Positions 23,800 to 35,190 of a stretch of 64,000 nucleotides of DNA are shown here, in pieces. The notes beneath the pieces are model-generated. The model was given only the letters and a program-made list of their open reading frames with translations. It did not search any database and had not been told where the DNA came from. The position numbers were made by a program, and so were the translations under genes. How positions within the stretch are numbered: position 1 is the stretch's first letter; each line of letters opens with the position of its first letter. The stretch covers positions 1,364,001 through 1,428,000 of the forward strand of contig LUGG01000005.1 of NCBI GenBank assembly GCA_001683735.1, in the 5' to 3' direction. The DNA is from Grifola frondosa. Taxonomy: Eukaryota; Basidiomycota; Agaricomycetes; Polyporales; Grifolaceae.

Positions 23800-24430
23800 G
23801 AATACTGGACCGATTCATTTCGCGTAAACGTCGTCTTATTCGGGTAAATTCTAGCTTTCAGACGACTCCTCATATGCATGAATTGGTGCAGTATTAATTT
23901 CGAAATCTGGAGTGGATATCAGCCAGCAAAGCAGGGGGAGACGAAAATTGATTGTGGTATGGGGGTCTGTATTGTAAATAATATTGAAGAGTACATTAAT
24001 GAGAGTAAGAGGAATGTTAAATGAAGAAATTTGATGAAGAACTGATGGAGGGGCAAGGGGAGGAATTCTGGTGTGGCTGAGCCTGCACCCACCAGAAATG
24101 GTATGTTTTCTGTGACATGTTCTGACAAATAAAACTCAGAACATTAAATAGATAGTATATGCGACCAAGGGGATGAAAAAATCAAGAGATTTGGTGAATA
24201 TTTGGGGGGGAATTCAGCAGAACATTCTGGGGTGGCTGCCCAGAATGGTATGTTTTTATTCTCATAGAGTAAGGAATAATTTATATATTTGAACACTACC
24301 AAATGAGCGCTTTCTGACGAATCTAATATGAAGAGAATCCGTGAGGAATTGAGGGAGGAATGGAGGAAAAAACATATGGTGGCTGAAACCAAAACATACC
24401 AAATGCGGTATGTTTTCCATAACATCAATT
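23800..24430 (-). repeat. Long terminal inverted repeat, right arm copy B
   Basis: Reverse complement matches 6150-6790 and includes the outer palindromic end (ggtatgttt complement at 24389-24415), making it the better mate of the left arm. Immediately outside it (from about 24430), sequence related to the Helitron's AT-rich 3' region begins. This sets the outer boundary of the KDZ element near 24425. Confidence 0.76.
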
Positions 24431-25009
24431 CAACCTGTACATTCACATTTATAAATGTCAACCATTAATATGGTAACTCTATAATTACTTATTTATAATG
24501 TATAATAGATGGATTGATAATCAATAGTTCAGATGATGAGTTTAGCACTTCATATAGACAGACGCCCAACCTTCTGCCTTTTTGGGATATGTCAGATTTA
24601 TAATCACATATGTTTTGCTCCTTCCGCAACATATGTCATAGCCTCACACTGACTTCCAAAAACATTGATGATATGTTTTATGTCATGTTTTATCATGCAA
24701 AACATTTGTTTTGCGATTAGAGGCATGACAAAGATCACGTGCATCTGACATATGTTTTATCTCCGTATGTTTTTCTCAGCCACCCGATAAGAAAAGTAAG
24801 AACCTCACATACAAAATTTTCTAAGTGAGCAAGAACAGAGTTGTTACCTGGTTGTATTGGATCGTAACCCTAACCTAGAAATTTTGTCCCACGGATACAA
24901 AATTTTGTATTGAAAAAAATTTCCCACGACTAATGGGATGCAAAGTGCGTTTCAAGATTTGGCTGGGGACCTCGCCTATAAGAACGATTAATTCGTTCCT
25001 CATCAATCG
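24431..25009 (+). repeat. Helitron-like AT-rich segment and short inverted-repeat end
   Basis: Positions about 24450-24550 match 34753-34855 and, more weakly, 34990-35095 in the same orientation (shared landmarks: tataaatgtcaa, tatttataatgtataa, gataatcaatag). The last 25-27 bp (24983-25009, ending cctcatcaatcgta) are the inverted mate of about 3212-3238 and abut the resumed helicase frame. Between them (24560-24980) is AT-rich DNA with several catatgtttt phrases and no gene. Confidence 0.6.
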
Positions 25010-25990
25010 TAATTGTGGCCAATCATGCATCTCAGCAAAGTGGCGAACAATTGAAAATGTATCTAGACGGTATGGCTGGAACAGGAAAATCTCAGGTGAT
25101 CAAAGCCTTGATACATTTCTTTGGTGAGCGTAAGGAGGGATATAGATTTATATGTCTTGCACCGACAGGCTCTGCTGCTGCATTAATTGGTGGATCAACT
25201 TATCATTCCATATTAGGATTACATCAACATGGGTCAGAATCTGTAGCAACTTTACTTGCAGTCAGAGAGAGACTACAAAATGTTGAATATATATTCTTGG
25301 ATGAGGTATCGATGGTTGATTGTAACAGCTTATATACTATTTGTGAGAAGATGTGCAAAGCACTCAAAAATGAAGGTCAACTGTTCGGTGGAATCAATAT
25401 GATATTTGCAGGTGACTTTGCACAGCTTCCACCTCCAGTGAATAGCAACACTCTGTTTTCTCACAAAGTGGGACGTGTGATACATACGACTAGTAGCTAT
25501 ACTCAACAGGAAGCCTCTATTGGTAAAGCACTCTGGCATCAGGTAACAACTGTTGTTATATTAAGAGAAAATATGAGACAGCAGGCACAAAATTCAGATG
25601 ATGCTAAATTGCGGACAGCATTGGACAATCTTCGGTATAAGTCTTGCACAAAGGCAGATATAAAGCATCTCAGTTCCCGAGTAGCTGGTCGTGGACCTGG
25701 TAAACCCAAGTTGAATCAACGCAAATTCAGAAATGTGTCAGTTATCACTGCATGGAATGCACACAGGGATAAAATCAATGAGATGGGATGTGCTAGATTT
25801 GCTCGAGAGATGTCACAACCATTGACTACATTCTATTCCCTAGATAAATGGGGAACAGATAATGATGAGAAGGATAAAAAATCTAGAAAAAAGAAGGTAG
25901 ATCCTAAACGATCATCCAATGTCATTGATCCTATTCTCCAAGAATGTCTATGGAATCTGTCTCATAATACACCGCCAACTTGCACACAGC
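25010..25990 (+). pseudogene. Helitron PIF1-like helicase, N-terminal two thirds
   Basis: Open from 25015 to the stop at 26002-26004. It begins VANHASQQSGEQLKMYLDG and shows Walker A GMAGTGKSQ (residues about 19-27), APTGSAA (motif Ia), Walker B IFLDEVSMV, GDFAQLPPP (motif III) and a region ending VIDPILQECLWNLSHN. This is a superfamily 1 helicase of the PIF1/RRM3 type used by Helitrons to unwind DNA during rolling-circle transposition. It joins in sense to ECAFR at 3180 and to DNHAGKLTLCLG at about 32847. The expected remaining motifs are missing here because about 6.9 kb of foreign DNA starts near 25968. Confidence 0.88.
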
Positions 25991-26392
25991 TAACATCCAG
26001 GTAATCGGGACAGCTGGAGGCTAGGCAGAATTTTGGCTTGAGAGTACGTGGAATCAGGTAACTTCCACGTGCATTCACAGGTACATGGTTATGTAATGTC
26101 AGCATGTACGCACATTGCAGTTGTATATATGTCCAGCTGATACCTAGCTGGAAGTCCGGGTAGGGTGAAGAAGCTGTGAGTTATTATCAAGACATCTCAT
26201 CACTCATAGTCATTATCTAAATCTCGCCTAGTGTCCATATGTCCTCATATAACATGCTCCTATTAGCATCATCGGGACGCCACATTTCTGTGCTTGAAGA
26301 GACAAAGACTCCGTGTTGGTGGTATTAACTCGGTAGCGCGGACTCTTGTCATCTTCGATCTTCCACCACTGAGCCATTCAACAAATATGTAT

Positions 26393-29300
26393 CTATTCTG
26401 GGGCATCCTCCCGCCGTCGCTTTCTACTGCTGAACTCGTCCAACCCTTCTTCGACTATGCTTACTGCCGTTGCCTTCTTAGCATCATTTGCAGCTTTGCG
26501 CGCTGCTCGTTTCGTCTCTTGAGAGTCACGCAACATTTTGGCAATCTCGAAATGCTTGGTGCGGCGATCTGTGAACAAAGGGATTGGCGCTGTAAGGTTG
26601 CGAGGGAGGATGGCTCGAATCAGGTGGGCATTATGCAGTGCATGCATGTTGATAATGTATCATGCGACAGTGGTATGTTCAATGAAAGTGTCTGTGACTC
26701 CTGATTGTGTACGCTCTTGCAACGAGCACGTCGGCCAGATCCCATGTACTGTGCAAACATGCAGTCGTGTTGCACGTTGAATGTAAATTTGATATCCTAA
26801 TTTGATATAAAATTAAGAAGGACAAATCAAGGAAAAAAAGTGACACTTTACCTTCGTGCAAACGATCATCGAGGAGGCTTCATCATGATGATGAACAAGA
26901 TATGGCATATCGTATCGAGCATGTCGGGTGGAAGCAACTTCAAAGATATCAATAACGACATATGCAACTTGTGAATCATGAGCTAGAATGTTTATGATGC
27001 GGCTGGCTACCATTGCATTCTGTAGTACAAACAGCCACGAAGATTAGACATAGTGAAATTTGCAGTTGTAAGTTAAACTTACATCAAGTGGGGACTTCGA
27101 AAACACCCATGCTCCAACTAGACACTTATCTTCACTGGCTGCAATGCAATATCGACACTTGATACATGGTAATGCTGGATCAAAGCTTGAATAATTAAGA
27201 GCGTGAACGGCAGCAGTCTGATCAAGTCGCATGGGATCATGAGTATGCATTCCTGGCTTGAGCGGCTGCAACTTGAAAGAACCTGAATTTTGGTAAATAT
27301 AAATTCATGAAAAATAACATGTCTACTAACATACCTGGAATTAGCTGCTCTTCTGGTGTCCAGCCGAGAATTCTCTGCAACACAGAATGAGAATAAAGAA
27401 AGTCACGGACTCTCGATCCTGCTCGTGTCCAATCATGATCTGCAGATGGCCACCAGCCCCAGTTAATCGATGTTTGAGGGCTTCTTGATCAGCAAGCTGA
27501 AGGGCAATGTCACGACTTGGTGCAAGATGATTTGATAGCACCGAACACATTCTGAAGACAGCATTGTAGCATTTCATAGCCTTCTGTGCACATACCAACA
27601 AGTGGACCAAACCGGAGAATATCCTTGTGCAGGTGAGTTAATAAGTGGAGCTTGATCTTCTGTATGATTTTGGTTGGATCAATCTCAGCGAAAGTGTCAA
27701 GAACATTCGCAACAGCAACATCAATATCAGCCTAGAAGTATTGATTACTATTGATTAGTATGACTGTAATTTAAATATAAGGATAAAATATGCACCAAGT
27801 ATTGTTGAAGATCAGCAATTTCAGGGAACCAAAGAAGAGCTGTTAACTGGCCGACAGCCTTCCAAAGCTGAAATTGGAGGGGGAGACCAAGTCATGGATG
27901 TGAAAAATTGTAGCCTGTATGACGGTCTTGAGTTGACGTCCAATAAGGGAGTTGGCATATTGCATTATATAATTAGCTTGGATGACGGGATGGAAAGACC
28001 TTCAGTGTTTGTAGCTTGCAGACGGAGTGCAAATGTCTGCTTTTGAGCTAGGCTCCATGTACTGTGGGTTCCGTACCAAATATACTTGACTATTCCGAGA
28101 AGGATTGTGTGTAAGATCTCAACAGGAGTATCTTGAGTTGGATCAAGACCTAAACAGCAGGTTGTTAGTCACAACATATTATAATGAGCCTGAAAGTGAA
28201 CAAACAAGCCTTGGAGTGTAAGAAATGGATTATAAATCTGTGCATCATTGTCCTTAACCCATGACATGAGCTCCTGTTGGATTTCCTGTACAGATTGACT
28301 TGGCTGTGTTCTTCTCATTTCTCGTGCACGAGAAATCAAGTCTTCGATCCAAAATTGTGTGTAAGCATCTTTCATGCCTGTAGCAGTTTGACAATCCTTA
28401 ATGGGTTGGGTGACTCCACGGCATGCAAGTGCCACTTGTGTTTGAAGCTCATTGAGCACATTCACTTTTGTACGTGATATGCCAGCCTATCAAAAAATAA
28501 GATAGACGTGAGTTGATATAAACTTAAATAATAGAATATAATCATACACTGAACAATGCGTGAAACCCTTCATTGCTTTCCTTGTCTTTATCTGTACCAC
28601 CAACATTGCACTTGCGACAGTACAAATTCCCCCCGCCTCCAATATGAGCTGAAATCTCACTTGCATTAGATTATCAGATGGTTCAGCATTCACACAAATG
28701 CGAAAGCATGTTGCATCCCCACTCTGTTCATCACGTACATGAACAGGGGCAGTATGAGTAGATCTGCATCATTTAACCCAAACCGTAAATTTGAAAACAA
28801 AGATAAGTGATAATGCATGTACTCAACAATTTGCTTGAAATCATAGAATTGTTCAGTAATGCTTGCATTTGGAGAGCTGGAAATAAAGTGACATGAAACT
28901 CTTGCTGTAGAAATTGGCGTGGAAGATTGCGATGGGTCATATAAGTGTTCCAGTGCTTGTTCCATGATTTGGAGTGATTGCCTGATACATCGTCACTGAA
29001 GTGGTCAACAGAGCTAGTGTATAGGGGATCGCCTTGTGCTAAGGCATGGTCGGGATTTGGCATGTGTGTGGGATATCCCTTGGATACAGTGTCAGCTGTT
29101 GGACTCAAATTAGATTTGTGTCACATTTTAAGGCATGTATGCACTTACTACACCAATGTGGAAGTTGATCTAATGCCTGAAGATCAAGATAATTATAATC
29201 AAGATTCTTGGCTTGAATGAAGATTGATTCCTGATCAAGGACAGATGCAGTTCCCTGTATATAATGAGCTTCAGGCCATCAAATAATAATAGTTGAATGC

Positions 29301-30377
29301 TCACATTGTCATGCAGTTCCACAGCAAAAGCATCTGCATGAGTTTTTCCTCGATACGTAACCCACCGCAATGGTATAACAAGCTGACCATTACACATTTT
29401 GGCCACCTCATTGACATAAAAGTGCCGATTACCTGCATCATACATGGGGCTAAGCAAAGAAAGATCCATGTCCTTTCTCCACTTTTCAGCATGCCAGACT
29501 TCCGTGATTGGACCATCTGGAATTTCAGGATAAACTTGGATATGTGGGCGAACAAGAGGATTTGCCCAGTCCTAATACATATAGAATGTTATCCAGTTAT
29601 ATTTTAAGCATGCTACAACATATGTAGCAACTCACCTTTGTGATAATGGTCTGAGGATCATTCATATAGAATATATTACCCTGTGCTGATTGACATTTTA
29701 GAGTTGGAACTCCACATTGTTGATGCAAATTAGCTTGAGCTTTTCGAAATCGATTGAAAGATGGTACACTTGAAACCTCTGCCTCCTTTAAGATCCGAGA
29801 AAGACCTTCATCAGAGAGTTAGATACTCGAAGACGTGGTAAATTGTCAAGTGTGTCAAGCAAGAACATCTAGGTATTTTGTAATGTGTTAGTCTAATAAA
29901 ATTTTTGATCAAGTTGGAACTCACAGTTTTGAATTCATAGGGAAACCACTCATTACATATTTCACCTGTGGACTGCATAATGTTCGTTTCATTAAGATTG
30001 TTATTGATCTCTGAATGTAACACAGTTTTTAGTAAATTGATAAGTGAAATCTGGAGCAACTTACCGGTGCCATCTAGGATATCAGCAAGAAATGCATCAT
30101 CATCCACATCATCCTCTGGATATTCTGTGTTCGAAAATCCAAGGTCACGAGCAGCTCCTTGTGCATTCCACAACCCAAAGCTCCCCAGCTCCTTCTCCAG
30201 TCGTTGGCGACATTCTTGTACTTTCAAATCTTCGGGGCATCCTTCAAAGTCGAAATCGGCACTGTCAATTCGATAGCTTTCCCACATCTCCTGCTCTGCA
30301 GCGCTCGTAATTGGTTTCATCCTGTCTTGTTTGGGTTCATTCAGAATGTGGGTATTCTGAAGCGTCGCAAACTCCAA
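26393..30377 (-). pseudogene. Large transposon-associated gene of a multi-copy agaricomycete family
   Basis: A multi-exon minus-strand gene I recognise as a recurrent basidiomycete repeat family without an assured name; it may be the transposase of this element. Conserved pieces in order: LLDTLDNLPRLRVSNSLMKV (about 29800-29860), QCGVPTLKCQSAQGNIFYMND (about 29660-29720), PLRWVTYRGKTHADAFAVEL (about 29310-29370), [20 protein letters not shown] (about 29000-29060), [20 protein letters not shown] (about 28905-28965), KDAYTQFWIEDLISRAREMR (about 28310-28370), IYNPFLTLQGL (about 28200-28235), [20 protein letters not shown] (about 27500-27560), and the basic tail RAARKAANDAKKA ending 26393. At 29790 the frame slips by 1 nt. 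A zinc-binding CxxC pair, as in related proteins, may lie near 28610. It is decayed but nearly full length, with GT-AG introns. Confidence 0.6.
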
Positions 30378-30837
30378 CTCGTTGGCACACTCATCTCGGA
30401 TATTTCAATTTAAAGCTTCCATCTGCATATCTGCTTGTTGATGAAGAGCAAGACATTTGGCATGATTGGCGGACTTGATGTGTCCGGAAGACTGTTTTTG
30501 TTAACCCAACGAGCTTCATTGGTTCAAAATCAGCACAGATCATGCATCAGACCCTCTTTCCATCAGTCGAAAGTTCAATATCTGTTTGGTAAGTTTGTCG
30601 GTCATGGTAACTTCATTCGGGTCATTTATGCACTTACAATCTGGCAAGGGCTTGCGCTGCATTGCCATTTTGTTGCAGAATTTGCTGAGACTTTGTCAAG
30701 ATAAGTGGGTCACTGGTTTTTGTGGGAAGATGAGAGGAGGTGTGGCACAATGGAGCTCTGAGCACAGGTATGTTCAAAAGTGCCACCTCAGCTTGGCTGA
30801 GCCACTTTGTCACTCTCTCTCTTCAACACTCATCTCG

Positions 30838-32357
30838 ATGCCTCCCCACGCAAATGTCTCTGCTACATGGTCTGTCCTTCAAGAAGCCATCGATGCTCCT
30901 AGCTCACCCCTCTCCTCTCCCCTGAGTCGACCAGCATGCAAACGTGCCCGACCATACCATTCCAACTCAGAGTCTGAAGAGCACAGTGACGAGGAGGGCA
31001 GACTTGCCCGAAACGATCTCCCTGCTCCAGCGCCCTTGATATCTGCTCGCACTGGTCCTGAGAACACATCTGTTCCTATTAACCAGAATATCGTGGTAGT
31101 TGCGAAGAGAACTGGTCAACGAAAGAAGCTCTGAGCTGAACAAATCACAGATCTTGAAACATTTGCTGCTGTGAGTATTTCCTCGACTGAGCTTGTACCT
31201 TTGCTTACCATGATCAATTATCTTGATTAGGACATCACTCCAGTGTGACAGATCAAGTTGTATGCTCAAATGCTGGCCTTAGAGAACAAACTCGATAGAA
31301 TTGTGGTTGCCACCCCGGAGTTCAAGGTTTTGAAGGAACTCACAGTGCGTTCTCTGACTGCCCGTCATTGTCTCAAGCTGATAATGATGATTCCCATTAA
31401 GCTCAACATATACATATGCCCTTGGCATCATGCTATCAAGTAAGCTAAGTGCATACAAGGGTACCACGCCACTGAACCACCTGCTTGTATGTGCAAGCCT
31501 CATTCCTCTATGCATGTACTCCGAGTCATTCTACTTCCAGGATATCTTGAAGCATTACCGCTTCGATTTGCCTGTGGGAATTGAACAAAATCATGCCGAC
31601 TGGGCCAAGGTAATCAATGCTGCTAAGAATGCATTCACTCAGATTCGATCCAGTATCAAGAAGGAGGTCTGCCCCATCTATTCTTTGATATCCACCATAA
31701 TCTCGTTGACATGACCTTCAGCTTTGTCATAGCACCAAGGCCGATGATTCTACTGTGCACCTGAACATCTACAACCTTACAGAACATATCATCCAGAAGA
31801 CTAATTGCAAGATCAGTGTTCCTCTTTGTGCGAGAATTGCACTTATGGTGCGTCGTTGATTTCTCTCGGGGGTTTCTCGCTTAACTTTGTTGTTGCAGAG
31901 ATCTGTCTACCTTGAAGACTCTTTGGATAAATTTTGGAACATACTTGATAGCCACCTTGCACATATTAATGAGAAGGCATCGACGGCTCCCACTGTCGAA
32001 AAGCACGCGGAGAAGATCATTAAGTAAGTTTATTAAAGCTGTCATAACCGGTTGTGATCTGATTAATATCTTAACAGAGCATTTTCTCACATTCTCAAGC
32101 TTGATCGGGAGAAGCACGGTCCACCTGCCATGTACGAGCTTGAGGACGACATGGCTAATGATTTCCAGCGACAGATCGATGAGACTATTGAGAGCACAAT
32201 CAATGGATTGTCTCACGGCGGCCACGGCACATCTCATAGAGCGGCAGATGCGCCAGCGGTCCCTTCCACACCAGCACCGCACACTCCTGCTCGGTCTGTT
32301 CCTAATATGACACCTGGTGCTATAATCACTCCATCATCCTCTGCGCTGGCTGCACCG
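30838..32357 (+). pseudogene. Accessory gene divergent from the 26.4-30.4 kb gene
   Basis: Starts MPPHANVSATWSVLQEAID (30838), with a Ser/acidic region and a basic segment KRTGQRKKL ending in TGA at 31132. Coding resumes as EQITDLETFAA, then YAQMLALENKLDRIVVATPE (about 31261-31320), IMLSSKLSAYKGTTPLNHLL (about 31425-31485), ILKHYRFDLPVGIEQNHADW (about 31545-31605), KNAFTQIRSSIKKEVCPI (about 31627-31680), and an acidic C-terminus YELEDDMANDFQRQIDETIE (about 32130-32190). Stop is at 32358. The order and spacing match a protein family I have seen repeatedly in agaricomycete genomes, but it has no assigned activity. At least two in-frame stops (31132 and about 31247) break it. Its head-to-head placement with the larger gene suggests one two-gene unit. 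Confidence 0.52.
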
Positions 32358-32837
32358 TGAACATCTCTTTCAGATTATGCATGATCTGAGGCCATCTTTG
32401 CATTAGTATTACCAGTATTTGTCAAGCCTTCTGCCACTATCACAATAATCTAATACATGATGAGAATTGCATGTATATTGTGTGAACTGTTCTCTTCAAT
32501 GCTGATTTCTGGATAGCTTAATATGTCAGAAGCAGTTGACTGGCTAGCTTGCCATTATGTTTGAATCTATCAAGTATCTACAAGGAATGATATGCGGCAT
32601 CTACATGTGCTCAAATGAAACAGATATCCATATATCGGGCCTCTAATATGCTGGCATGCCAGCTGGCAGTGATCTAACGTCAAAGTCTGGTGGTTGGCAC
32701 TCGATGGCGACATGGTGGCACTATCGCGCGATCACTATAAGTTTCAGCTGGAAACTCTGTGGCTGAGAGCTGGCAGCATACTGTGGCACCTGTGTTACCT
32801 CCATATCTCCGCCACATGTCTAAAAATTGGTGGTGTA

Positions 32838-33742
32838 GTACAGATAATCATGCTGGAAAATTAACATTATGTCTGGGTCTTCCAGTAATGATAAAGACCA
32901 ATGAGGCAACAGAATGTTCGGTCACAAATGGTGCTGAAGGTATAGTGGTTGGATGGAAGTCATGTCCATTGTCAAATGATAAACTAGGGTTAGACACTCT
33001 ATTTATAAAATTAACTGCTGCACCAACATCGATTCAACTGGAAGGCTTGCCTGAAAATGTAATTCCAATAAGTCACAGTGCTAAAAAGATACGATGCAAG
33101 ATGCCCAATGGAAAGGAGCTTGCAATATCTGGGGACCAGGTGGCTGTAATTCCAAACTTTGCCATGACTGACTTTGGCTCTCAGGGTCGTACTCATCTTA
33201 ATAATGTTTGTGACTTACAGAATTGCAGATCTCATCAGTCTATTTACACTTGTTTATCTCGTGGATCAACATATGAGGGAACAATTATTGTTCAACCTTT
33301 TGATGAATGTAAAATGACAGGTGGTATCACTGGCAGTCTTAGACAAGAATTTCGTGAGCTTGAATTATTGGATGAGATCACAAAACTTCAATACTTGAAG
33401 AAACTTCCAGCTAAAGTCACAGGCTCCACAAGAAATGCACTTATCCACTCGTTCAGAGCCTGGAAAGGTTCCCTTTTGTACCTAAATCAATGCATGGAGC
33501 ATTAAAAGGACCAAATCTGAGCCATTTGAAAATGAGGAACCTGAATCAGAGTTGCCCTGGAACATTGTTACACGTCAGAAGGCAGACAAAAAGACTAAAA
33601 ATCAAGAGCAACCTGAGGAGAAAATATCTTTACCTCGTGGTCAAAAGGATATTAGTCTCTTTGTAAGTGCTAAAGGCACCACATTTAAAACCATAAGCAT
33701 CGATCAGGTGGTTAAAAAGTGGCAAGCGCAAAAGGAGATGTG
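32838..33742 (+). pseudogene. Helitron helicase C-terminal part and linker
   Basis: DNHAGKLTLCLGLPVMIKTN (about 32847-32905), then TNGAEGIVVGWKS, and the last superfamily 1 motifs DFGSQGRTHLNNV and SIYTCLSRGSTYEGT (about 33240-33285), which form the RNA/DNA-contacting and arginine-finger region. The frame ends at TAA 33503-33505. A continuation in another frame (PWNIVTRQKADKKTKNQ, 33552-33742) is a basic linker leading to the protease-like domain. A 1-nt slip near 33505 would rejoin them. The first bases (before 32838) belong to the inserted element. Confidence 0.85.
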
Positions 33743-34660
33743 AAGTCTGAAACTGTGGAAGACACAGGTGAACGTAAAGTTAAAAAGTCTAGATTACATA
33801 GGCAATCTGATTTATTAACTTATGCTTCACCCATCGCTTTTCAGTGGGATGCTGACAACTATAGCTGTGCATATGATACTTTATTCTCTATCTTATTTTC
33901 AGTATATTGTGAATCTACAGAAAGGTGGATGTCAGAAGTGGTTAATCAGAATGGACTTTTGAGATCATTTACGGCTGCATTTCAACGAGTAAGGGAGGGT
34001 AAATCAACCATGGAACAAGCCAGAGATTGCTTATGGCAAATCTTACATAATATAGATGCAGAATCATTTCCACTCACAGGACATCGTGGCAGTGAACTTT
34101 TTTCACTATTAAAATGTATGCTAGAAGTGAATGATGGCTGTGTTGAACGTACTCTTTGCTGTCAGCATTGTCATATTGACTTGGAAGCTGAAGAGGATAA
34201 TACCATTTTATGGGATTGCTCAAAAGTCATATGGAATGAATATTCTACAAAGCTTGGCTCACATAAAGAGAGGACTATAAAAGAGTGGCTTACTCCATTA
34301 TTCAACCGACCCATTGCTCAAAAGTGTGACAAATGCAAAGGCAACATGTTTCAACGAGTTGAATTTTCACAAAATCCAAACTTTGTATGCTTTATTACTA
34401 ATGGTACACGTATTAAATTTAATCATATGATTAATCTGAATGAAGATACAGAGGCATACAGATTGTGTGGAATTATATACTTTGGTGATTTCCACTTTAC
34501 ATCCAGAATCATCGAGGCAGATGGTAAGACTTGGTATAATGATGATGTGGAATTAGGCAGAAGGTCAAAATTTCAAGGGAAAATTGATGACATGGATGCA
34601 GCAAAACTTAGTAGAGCTAAAAAGAGAAAGAGTAGTGTAGCTATATATACTAAGTTGTAA
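33719..34660 (+). pseudogene. Helitron C-terminal USP-like cysteine protease domain
   Basis: A 313-residue open frame. A Cys box DNYSCAYDTLFSILF (residues about 45-59) and a late His box FGDFHFTSRIIEADGKTWYN (residues about 257-276) match the papain-fold ubiquitin-specific protease pattern (NxxSCAYDxL ... HFTSR...W.HDG). Between them are two CxxC pairs (CCQHC near residue 143 and CDKCKG near residue 202) that would suit a zinc finger. Such domains sit at the C-terminus of some fungal Helitron proteins; whether they cleave ubiquitin-like proteins is not established to my knowledge. The catalytic Cys and His are both present. This domain itself is unbroken, although it is detached from the helicase by a frameshift. 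Confidence 0.75.
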
Positions 34661-35190
34661 TATTCAATGTCAACGACTCAAATTTTGTATATTATATCAT
34701 ATCAAGCTTGTAAAAATGCTAATGTATTAGTTGAACCTACGTGTTTCAATTTATAAATGTCAATGATCCATACTATAATTTTACAATTCCTTATTTATAA
34801 TGTATAACAGATGAATTGATAATCAATAGTTTAAATAATAAGTGTAGCACTTTGCAAAGGTGGGCATATTGTTGGGAGGGTAGGAGAAGGTCATTCAAAA
34901 TATTTTCAAATGAATAAAATTTAAACAATAATAAATTTTATGTTTAATTAGCTTGTAAAAAAGTTAAGAGATTAATTAAACCTCTGTGCCTCGATTATGA
35001 ATGTGAAAGGATGTATAATATAATTCTATAATTATTTGTTTATAATGTGTAATAAATGAATTAACAATGAATAGTTTAAATAATAAATTTAGTACTTTGC
35101 AAAAATATACATATTGTCAGAAGGGTAAAAGGAGGTTATATATAATATTTTAAAATAAACAAGACTCAAATCATAATAAAATTAATCATT
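34661..35190 (+). repeat. AT-rich 3' region with about 240-bp tandem duplication
   Basis: Two direct copies, about 34725-34965 and 34965-35190, share the ordered landmarks agcttgtaaaaa, attaaacct/gttgaacct, tttataatgt, ataatcaatagtttaaataa and tagcactttgcaaa, with roughly 80% identity by eye. A third, partial copy lies at 24450-24560. I see nothing coding. It follows the last Helitron domain and probably represents the element's 3' flank. Confidence 0.7.

Larger units (their letters stand above)
25968..32837. mobile_element. Putative two-gene DNA element inserted in the Helitron helicase
   Basis: About 6.87 kb separates LWNLSHN (before 25968) from DNHAGKL (after 32838), which are adjacent in intact Helitron helicases. 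The ends carry a short imperfect inverted repeat: tacaccgccaact (25968-25980) and the complement of 32825-32837, tacaccaccaatt, 11 of 13 matching. Inside are two divergent genes, 26393-30377 on minus and 30838-32357 on plus, both of families that recur in agaricomycete repeats. No clear target-site duplication is visible, so the ends are provisional. Confidence 0.55.

Noticed and set aside
25968..25972. Target-site duplication for the two-gene element
   Set aside because: The bases outside the two inverted-repeat ends (ctcataa on the left, gtacagataa on the right) do not form a clear duplication.
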